Translations under genes and position numbers: made by a program | Shown here: positions 36,801 through 41,187 of the stretch, piece after piece | Position numbering within the stretch: position 1 is the first letter of the stretch | Layout: each line of letters begins with the position of its first letter | Assembly (NCBI GenBank): GCA_024401435.1 | Contig: JAKSLB010000030.1 | Location: 1-41,187 of the forward strand | From: Paludibacteraceae bacterium | Lineage (GTDB): Bacteria; Bacteroidota; Bacteroidia; Bacteroidales; Paludibacteraceae | Direction: 5' to 3' | DNA length: 41,187 nt | Notes under the pieces: model-generated | The model's input: only the letters and a program-made list of their open reading frames with translations | Told to the model about the DNA's origin: nothing | Database searches by the model: none

Positions 36801-37517
36801 CGTTACATCACTACTGATTTCTCCGTCTACAACAGCAATTGCACGAATAGGAGTGGTGGTGCTGACTGTAAATGGAGAGCTGTATTGCATACTTGAATTA
36901 GCCTTTGGTTCACTACCATCTGTGGTATAGAAAATTTTTGCAGAAGGATTTTCTGCATTAATTGTGATGCTTTGACTGGAAGAGAAAAATCCGCCTTGTG
37001 TACCGAAAGAAGGGGCTGCTGTTTGTTGTGTGGCAGTAGCTGAATTGTTGTTGGTGGTACCTTGGGTTGGTGTGATAAAGAAGGCAAAATTGTCTTCTCC
37101 ATCATTTGTACGACCATACGAGGCGTTACGTATTGGCTTAGGATACTTGACCATATCTAAAATGGTTCCACTTTGATCGGACAAGATTAGGATACCTCCG
37201 TCACTATCTAATTTGAAACTAGCATGGTTGTTTTGGTCTAGTTCATCAAAATAGAAAATGGCGAACTCTCCAGGTTGAAGTATTGTTTGTGCTTTGTTTT
37301 GCCATAGATAAATATCTTCTTGATTGTCAGAAAAAAAACAATTACTTAAATCTACAGCTTGAGCACCTGAATTGTATAATTCAACCCAGCCTTCAAAATT
37401 GTAATTCTCATTTATCTTAGATGATACGTTTCGAACCATCATCTCATTGATATTGACAGATGCGTAGACAGAAAAGGTCGTAAGCATTGCCAACAACGGA
37501 AGTATTTTTTTCTTCAT
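33870..37517 (-). CDS. Secreted lamin-tail / CotH-kinase surface protein with sorting domain
   Basis: The 1215-residue protein has a signal peptide (1-19), then a lamin-tail domain (about 20-135: NINEMMVRN, GWVELYNSG). A chitobiase-type C-terminal domain follows (about 168-245: IFYTTDGSEPK, PIRAIAVVDG). A CotH kinase-like region (about 290-640) contains KVKANKIYG, FVLRNSGNDFGRMLFRDGY, GEYYGMLGIRERTNKDF and RWILYDTDYS. A Pro/Gly/Asn linker (about 762-824) holds NPGT and GDWTGGGM repeats. A second lamin-tail domain (about 985-1105, LYINEVCAANKQ) and a type IX-like sorting domain (about 1145-1215, THVYPNPAEDYLWF) end it. CotH-like enzymes phosphorylate protein or other targets; activity here is inferred. 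The -7 box TATCTTTG lies at 37615-37622 on the minus strand, giving a leader of about 90 bases. Confidence 0.85.
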   Translation of the reverse strand: MKKKILPLLAMLTTFSVYASVNINEMMVRNVSSKINENYNFEGWVELYNSGAQAVDLSNCFFSDNQEDIYLWQNKAQTILQPGEFAIFYFDELDQNNHASFKLDSDGGILILSDQSGTILDMVKYPKPIRNASYGRTNDGEDNFAFFITPTQGTTNNNSATATQQTAAPSFGTQGGFFSSSQSITINAENPSAKIFYTTDGSEPKANSSMQYSSPFTVSTTTPIRAIAVVDGEISSDVTTATYFINNGNNIPTSTKVISLVTDRDYVYGDELGAFVIGRNGSTVPSKCGSMDRTANYMNDWDRPCNIELFDENKTSQINQEVKIGVFGACSRTKSIKSIKVKANKIYGNNKLDYAIFKEKPNLKWKSFVLRNSGNDFGRMLFRDGYLQSLVATAMDIDHQAYEPAVIFMNGEYYGMLGIRERTNKDFVYSNYGLDEEEICIEETSARATECDDYQAVLNLTKNSNMNAAGVFDQIDKTIDVNECLNYFMTEIYICNEDWSEGNIKAWHRTSDGKWRWILYDTDYSTSLYQDYLSTNGFVYSAKCKFFPQFIKNDEIKKRLMTKFVAHAGTTFESEHVSFVLDSMKNILSDEADYFFNFLTSKRLNEKSSWQEEAEKVRNFLTAREAFVFKHVADSLKLGSPVDLHIYSNLNGGMYTLNGLETIKKSNFRSKYFTGSAITVKAEAPAGYKFSKWEVCSENYLIQKNDTWKYLYQTDAADYSWKEVSFNDNDWLSGTAPLGIGLGNNLLKTTFTSTNNNQQENPGTNPGTNPGTNPGTPGGNQTPGQGNTGINPGGWTGGGMGDWTGGGMGDWTGGGMGDWTGGGMFFGSSANTTTYLRKTFTISQVNSLATNLQCTVHLNDGAIIYVNGKEVYRYNMPNMVNDTMKAIYEMDSYATLNFEIPRSNFTSGTNVIAVELHNAKNSGSLLFDLSLLDENTGVSVINSSNNAEYTTTVNNNLTIRAVYEKDNYWNPSDVKLYINEVCAANKQYVDEYREENDWIEIYNDGTEAVDLAGMYISDQRDNLTRYKIPTGNSKVTTVPAKGYLVIWADADSTTQGPLHTNFKLNKKKSQTVCLSQMVNNTIQVIDSIAYIPHKNGQSYSRFSYSGNGSWTVTSIPTFAKVNAYAPVSSSTNDLEIIANDVQVTHVYPNPAEDYLWFSFDADKALVTIADLSGRILINEYVTNGSSIFVGNLPTDLYALNLTINNSKYSTKIIKK
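35051..35146. repeat. 24-bp tandem repeat, four copies, inside the CotH-family gene
   Basis: Four head-to-tail 24-bp units (35051, 35075, 35099, 35123), the first three differing at one or two positions, the fourth diverged. On the minus strand each encodes TGGGMGDW. Copy number could change by slippage without shifting the frame. Confidence 0.9.
35191..35238. repeat. 12-bp tandem repeat, four copies, inside the CotH-family gene
   Basis: Four 12-bp units at 35191, 35203, 35215 and 35227 encode NPGT on the minus strand, a flexible linker next to the 24-bp repeats. Confidence 0.8.
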
Positions 37518-37882
37518 GGTATTTAGTTTTATTTGTTTTCTTTGTAATAAAAAATTATACTTTTTACACCTTTACACTTACGACTTGATTTACACTTTTC
37601 TTATTACATCAAAGCAAAGATAGAAGATATTTTTGGAAATGAAAGAGATTTAAAAAGCATTTTAAGTGAAAAGTTGTTTTTATTCAGTGAAAACGCCGTT
37701 GTCTACGATTTTCGGAAAACTATATTGCCTGAAATCGTGGATATCGGAGACTTCTAACAAAAAATATATATATTTGTGAATTCCTTGTGGTGAGTTCTAT
37801 AAATTCATCGTGTGAAAATTAAATATAACAAAATGAGCAATATAAACGTTTCAAGACAAAATTCTTTGAAATCATTCAGTCT
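37518..37882. other. Intergenic region between the CotH-family gene and dgt
   Basis: The region is AT-rich. It holds the minus-strand -7 box at 37615-37622, a weak inverted repeat (ACGATTT at 37705, AAATCGT at 37732), and at 37790-37806 a sequence sharing TTCTATAAATTC with the palindromic units at 2098 and 9958. No gene is seen. Confidence 0.45.
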
Positions 37883-39112
37883 ATGAAAAATAAATTATTT
37901 GAATCCGTTGCTGCTACAGAGTCTCCCGAATTAATAAGAAGAGAACATCTTATCTATTCAAGACAAGATGATATTCGAAGTGAATTTGCCCGTGATTATA
38001 CGCGTGTGCTTCATTCTTGGGCTTACAGACGATTGAAACATAAAACACAAGTCTTTTTCAATGGTGCGGATAATGACCATATCTGCACGCGTATCGAACA
38101 TGTGGCTCATGTGGAATCTGTGGCTAGTACCATAGCAAAAGAGTTGGGACTAAATTCGGAACTGACTCTCGCTATTGCCTTTGCCCATGATTTGGGACAT
38201 GCTCCGTTTGGTCATCAGGGAGAGTATGTGATTGACGAATTGGCACAAAAACATTTGAATAAGAATTTCTGGCATGAACAGAATGGTCTCTATTTCGTTG
38301 ATAAGATAGAACTGTTGGCTGATAATGAGGAGAACTATCAGAACTTGCAACTTACCTATGCGGTTCGTGATGGCATCATCTCTCATTGTGGGGAATTGGA
38401 CGAAAACGTTCTTTGTCCTAGAACACAGTATATCGATTTGAAAGAGTTTGATTCGAAAGGTAAGTATCAGGCTTATACATGGGAAGGTTGTGTTGTGAAA
38501 TTGGCTGATAAGATTGCTTATTTGGGTCGTGATATCGAGGACGCTAAGATGTTAGGCTATTTCTCGAAAGAACAGTTGTCGGAACTCCGAGAAATGGCTC
38601 GTGTGAATGATGAGAAAGCTATTAATACCACTGTCATTATGCATAATCTGATTATTGACTTGTGTGAAAATAGTAATCCTGAGGTGGGACTGAGGTTAAG
38701 TAAGAAAATGTCCGATCAATTGAATCGTATCAAAAGGTTTAATTATGAAACGATTTACAATAATCCTCGTTTGGAACCTTATAAGGCTTATTCTCATTTA
38801 ATTGTAAATCAGATTTTTGACTTTTTATATCGTTTGTACAAGGGGTGTGATACGATCTCAAGTTGCATTCGTCAGAATTACGAAGAGAAACAATTTGTGC
38901 GTGATTTCATTTCTTATTTATCCAAATATTGTAACCCGGATTTAATTCAAGAGCAATCTTTGTATGAGGAGGTGAAAAATAAATATAAGAATGAAAAAAT
39001 ATATGGTGATTTGTCTGATGAGAAAGTTTACATACAAGCTATTTTGGATTTTATTGCAGGTATGACGGATACTTATGCGGTGAAATGTTTTGATGAGTTA
39101 TTGCGCTGCTAA
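37883..39112 (+). CDS. dgt: Deoxyguanosinetriphosphate triphosphohydrolase-like protein
   Basis: This is an HD-domain dNTPase that releases triphosphate from dGTP or other dNTPs. The metal-binding HD residues are His73 (RIEHVAHVESV), His102-Asp103 (FAHDLGHAPFGHQGE) and a later Asp in LADKIAYLGRDIEDA. The N-terminal block RSEFARDYTRVLHSWAYRRLKHKTQVF is characteristic. 409 residues, close to family length. The ATG at 37883 is the natural start. The MGMT-family gene follows after 41 bases, probably co-transcribed. dNTPases can restrict phage by depleting dNTPs, but this one looks like the housekeeping type. Confidence 0.92.
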   Translation: MKNKLFESVAATESPELIRREHLIYSRQDDIRSEFARDYTRVLHSWAYRRLKHKTQVFFNGADNDHICTRIEHVAHVESVASTIAKELGLNSELTLAIAFAHDLGHAPFGHQGEYVIDELAQKHLNKNFWHEQNGLYFVDKIELLADNEENYQNLQLTYAVRDGIISHCGELDENVLCPRTQYIDLKEFDSKGKYQAYTWEGCVVKLADKIAYLGRDIEDAKMLGYFSKEQLSELREMARVNDEKAINTTVIMHNLIIDLCENSNPEVGLRLSKKMSDQLNRIKRFNYETIYNNPRLEPYKAYSHLIVNQIFDFLYRLYKGCDTISSCIRQNYEEKQFVRDFISYLSKYCNPDLIQEQSLYEEVKNKYKNEKIYGDLSDEKVYIQAILDFIAGMTDTYAVKCFDELLRC

Positions 39113-39153
39113 TTTTGTTAGAAAAATACCATTGTTTTTATCTTTATAGGATT

Positions 39154-39486
39154 ATGAATGAGGAACCCTTGACGAAGACAACCCAATTTGCGAAGAAAGT
39201 CTATGAGGTGCTTAAGTCGGTACCCAGTGGTCGTGTTGTTACGTATGGAGATGTGGCGCGTGTATTGGGAAACAGTTGTTATGCCAGAGCGGTGGGAAAT
39301 GCATTGCATCATAATCCGAAAAAAGGCGAAATCCCTTGTCATCGTGTGGTGAATGGAAAGGGTGAATTGGCCATACATTTTGCTTTTGGAGGATTGAAAG
39401 GACAACAAAGTATGTTAGAGTCAGAAGGTGTTTGGGTGGAGAATGGAAGGGTGGATTTGAACAAATTTCAGTATAAGGGTTTGTGA
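39154..39486 (+). CDS. MGMT-family DNA-binding domain protein (alkyltransferase-like)
   Basis: The 110 residues form only the C-terminal DNA-binding and active-site domain of O6-alkylguanine-DNA alkyltransferases: VYEVLKSVPSGRVVTYGDVARVLG is the helix-turn-helix region and RAVGNALHHNP the recognition helix with its arginine. PCHRVV contains the acceptor cysteine (Cys62), so it is not an alkyltransferase-like protein of the Cys-less type. Missing the N-terminal domain is normal for this short subfamily. ATG at 39154, preceded by ATAGGA, is chosen over a TTG at 39115 inside the leader. Confidence 0.9.
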   Translation: MNEEPLTKTTQFAKKVYEVLKSVPSGRVVTYGDVARVLGNSCYARAVGNALHHNPKKGEIPCHRVVNGKGELAIHFAFGGLKGQQSMLESEGVWVENGRVDLNKFQYKGL

Positions 39487-39510
39487 TAAAATGTATGATG
39501 TGAAAAATGA

Positions 39511-39562
39511 AACGTCATAATATGGTGTAATAAAAAGAGACGCCATGATATGACGTCTCTAC
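39511..39562. repeat. REP-like inverted repeat after the MGMT and rubrerythrin genes
   Basis: AGAGACG (39536-39542) and CGTCTCT (39554-39560) form a 7-bp stem. A larger imperfect inverted repeat pairs ACGTCATAATATGGTGT (39512-39528) with ACGCCATGATATGACGT (39540-39556). It lies between convergent genes and may act as a terminator for both. From memory, sequences of this type are scattered through Bacteroidota genomes. Confidence 0.6.
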
Positions 39563-39572
39563 GGTTCGTTGT

Positions 39573-40115
39573 TTAATAATTTTCCTTGTGAATTTCAAAA
39601 TAACTCTGTGGATGATCGCATGTGGGACATGTGAGGGGTGCAGATTCACCTACGACGATATGACCACAGTTGCGACATTCCCAGATTTTGATGGATGATT
39701 TTTTGAACACTTCTTCCATTTTTACGTTTTTGAGTAATGTGCGGAAGCGTTCCTCGTGTCTTCGCTCGATGGCGGCGACTAGCCGAAACTTCTGAGCTAA
39801 GTTGTAGAATCCCTCACGTTCGGCTGTCTCTGCAAAGGAGTCGTACATTTCTGTCCATTCATATTGTTCACCTTTAGCTGCGTTCTCGAGGTTCTGTTCC
39901 GTGTTTTCGATATCATATAATTCCTTGTACCATAGTTCTGCATGTTCTTTTTCGTTGTCTGCTGTTTTCTGAAATAGTTCTGCAATTTGTTCGAATCCCT
40001 CTTTCTTAGCTTTGGAAGCGAAGTAGGTGTATTTGTTGCGTACTTGAGACTCTCCGGCAAATGCGGCTAAAAGGTTCTTTTCGGTTTCTGTACCAGCATA
40101 TTTTGAATTTTTCAT
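39573..40115 (-). CDS. rbr: Rubrerythrin
   Basis: The 180-residue protein is a non-haem di-iron peroxidase that reduces hydrogen peroxide in anaerobes. The ferritin-like domain (about 8-135) has the iron ligands Glu22, Glu55-x-x-His58 and Glu117-x-x-His120. The C-terminal rubredoxin domain binds a single iron through two pairs of cysteines (Cys147/150, Cys163/166; ECRNCGH and CPTCDHP). Length is typical. It begins 13 bases after trxA on the same strand and is probably co-transcribed, so the two likely work together in peroxide defence. Confidence 0.96.
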   Translation of the reverse strand: MKNSKYAGTETEKNLLAAFAGESQVRNKYTYFASKAKKEGFEQIAELFQKTADNEKEHAELWYKELYDIENTEQNLENAAKGEQYEWTEMYDSFAETAEREGFYNLAQKFRLVAAIERRHEERFRTLLKNVKMEEVFKKSSIKIWECRNCGHIVVGESAPLTCPTCDHPQSYFEIHKENY

Positions 40116-40128
40116 AAAGTAGAATGTG

Positions 40129-40494
40129 TTAGTTGTTGTTTAATAAAAGTTCTTGGATGGTCTTCCTTAAATCAGATTTGGAGACCAGTCCCTGAAGAAT
40201 GTGAGGTTCCCCTTTGATAGGACAGAACAAGAGGGAAGGAATCCCTTTGACGTTGAAGTGGTTGGATAACTCTGGTTGCAAGTCTACGTTCACTTTGTAG
40301 AAGTCCACTTTTTCGAAATATTCGTCTGATAGTTCATCGAGAATAGGAGCGAGAGCTTTACATGGACCGCACCAAGAGGCGTAAAAATCGACAATAGCGG
40401 GTCGATTACTTTGAAATCTCCATTTTTTAGGAGAGATGTTGAAATTCCAAACCTTGTTTAGAAAATCGTTTTTACTAAGATCTAAATTTGCCAT
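40129..40494 (-). CDS. trxA: Thioredoxin
   Basis: The 121-residue cytoplasmic thioredoxin has WCGPC at residues 41-45 and the cis-proline block KGIPSLLF near residue 83. The first 30 residues ([15 protein letters not shown]) are a normal extended start in Bacteroidota. ATG at 40494 is chosen; a longer same-frame stretch to 40677 runs through the promoter and has no signal peptide. First gene of the trxA-rbr pair. Confidence 0.93.
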   Translation of the reverse strand: MANLDLSKNDFLNKVWNFNISPKKWRFQSNRPAIVDFYASWCGPCKALAPILDELSDEYFEKVDFYKVNVDLQPELSNHFNVKGIPSLLFCPIKGEPHILQGLVSKSDLRKTIQELLLNNN

Positions 40495-40514
40495 AATTGT
40501 AATTTTTGATATGT

Positions 40515-40546
40515 CAAAAGTAGATAGTGCTATTGATTGAAACAAA
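40515..40546 (-). promoter_or_regulatory. Bacteroidota-type promoter for trxA-rbr
   Basis: On the minus strand -33 TTTG (40543-40546), 20 bases, -7 TACTTTTG (40515-40522), then 20 bases to the start codon. Strong match in both elements and spacing. Confidence 0.65.
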
Positions 40547-40736
40547 TTGAATGTTTGTATGTGTTTATTGATGAAATCGAAGGGGAGGTAATGGATGTTA
40601 TGATGTTTTATTGTAGCATTTTTTTTACTTTTTGATAAAGCAATTTTTGAGGGGAATTTCAATTGTATTATATACAAATTTTAATTAATTTAGAAACATT
40701 TATATTTTATCGTATGATAATCATTGCTAACTAAAG

Positions 40737-41187
40737 ATGCAAGCAGGAAAACTTGATTTAAAAGTTATGAGTGAAACTTCTAATTTGCTTACCTTTACAG
40801 TTGTAGGCATCTCCTTTAATATGATAAAGGTAGAACCCAGCACCTTTATGATGGGTTGCGCACCCAACCAAGAAGAGGATGCATATGATGATGAACAACC
40901 ACGTCACCAGGTAACCCTCACCCAATCTTATTACATAGGAGAGGCGCAGGTGACGCAAGCTTTGTGGCAGGCGGTGATGGGAAATAACCCAAGTTACTTC
41001 ACTGGGGATTTGCAACGTCCGGTAGAAAGAGTAAGTTGGCACGACTGTCAGGAGTTCATAGAAAAACTGAATCAGCTTACGGGAAAGCAATTCACCTTAC
41101 CGACGGAGGCACAGTGGGAATATGCCGCTCGTGGAGGGAACAGGAGCAAAGGATTCAAATATGCAGGTTCTGATGATTTGGATGAGG
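40737..41187 (+). CDS. Formylglycine-generating enzyme (SUMF1/FGE) family protein, partial
   Basis: The gene runs off the window end; 150 codons are visible. The FGE-sulfatase domain begins with VEPSTFMMGC, then DEQPRHQVTL, YYIGEAQVTQALWQAVMGNNPSYF, RVSWHDCQEFI, and LPTEAQWEYAARGG. The visible part has no lipoprotein or clear signal peptide. Two or three ATGs are possible (40737, 40767, 40794). Members of this family in Bacteroidota are often not sulfatase activators but carbohydrate- or ligand-binding C-type-lectin-like proteins, so the enzyme name is a family label. The catalytic cysteines lie beyond the window. Confidence 0.88.
   Translation, partial: MQAGKLDLKVMSETSNLLTFTVVGISFNMIKVEPSTFMMGCAPNQEEDAYDDEQPRHQVTLTQSYYIGEAQVTQALWQAVMGNNPSYFTGDLQRPVERVSWHDCQEFIEKLNQLTGKQFTLPTEAQWEYAARGGNRSKGFKYAGSDDLDE

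Noticed and set aside
40758-41090. 110-codon minus-strand frame
   Set aside because: It is the shadow of the FGE-family coding sequence, whose conserved motifs are on the + strand.

Overview
The window looks like a piece of a Bacteroidota chromosome, most likely from a Bacteroidales/Prevotella-like organism. The DNA is AT-rich, several genes are preceded by the Bacteroidota -7 box (TAnnTTTG), sometimes with a TTTG -33 box 19-20 bases upstream, and Shine-Dalgarno sites are weak. Two very large secreted proteins end in type IX secretion-like C-terminal sorting domains. A CotH/lamin-tail surface protein, a GH53 galactanase and a CreD operon fit the same group. No rRNA, tRNA, CRISPR array or complete insertion sequence was seen.

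Layout. 1-9450 is ordinary chromosome: an orphan small protein, a GH53 endo-galactanase, a UPF1-like helicase, a coupled pair of FluC/CrcB and a DUF4250 protein, a 1031-residue secreted putative metallopeptidase, and a DUF4010/MgtC-type membrane protein. 9487-20761 is a defence island, all on the + strand and tightly packed: two tandem YhcG/DUF1016 PDDEXK nucleases, each with its own copy of a 174-bp leader, an HNH nuclease, a methyltransferase-HIT fusion, then a type I Wadjet set jetA-jetB-jetC-jetD. From the second YhcG onward genes overlap or lie within about 25 bases of each other, so they are probably one transcript. jetD is split by a one-base shift in a run of nine A between the two halves of its Toprim active site. 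Core genes follow: era-der (minus) and aspS (plus).

25130-28300 holds a CreD stress locus (six-helix membrane protein, winged-helix regulator, creD). Both transcription units carry the same inverted repeat (ACTTTG-N5-CAAAGT) at the promoter, the likely operator of the encoded regulator. 28855-33545 is a surface O-acyltransferase operon of two SGNH/GDSL proteins and an MBOAT protein. 33870-37517 encodes a 1215-residue CotH/lamin-tail surface protein with internal tandem repeats. The right end carries dgt, an MGMT-family protein, a trxA-rubrerythrin oxidative-stress pair, and the start of a formylglycine-generating-enzyme-family protein cut by the window edge.

The most interesting parts are the island (a Wadjet system joined to an HNH and a methyltransferase-HIT module), the jetD frameshift, the duplicated leaders, and a family of fold-back or palindromic repeats (2098, 9780-9978, 23210-23283, weakly 37790) that sit just upstream of + strand genes. 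All functional statements rest on reading the translated proteins against remembered family motifs; no database search was made.
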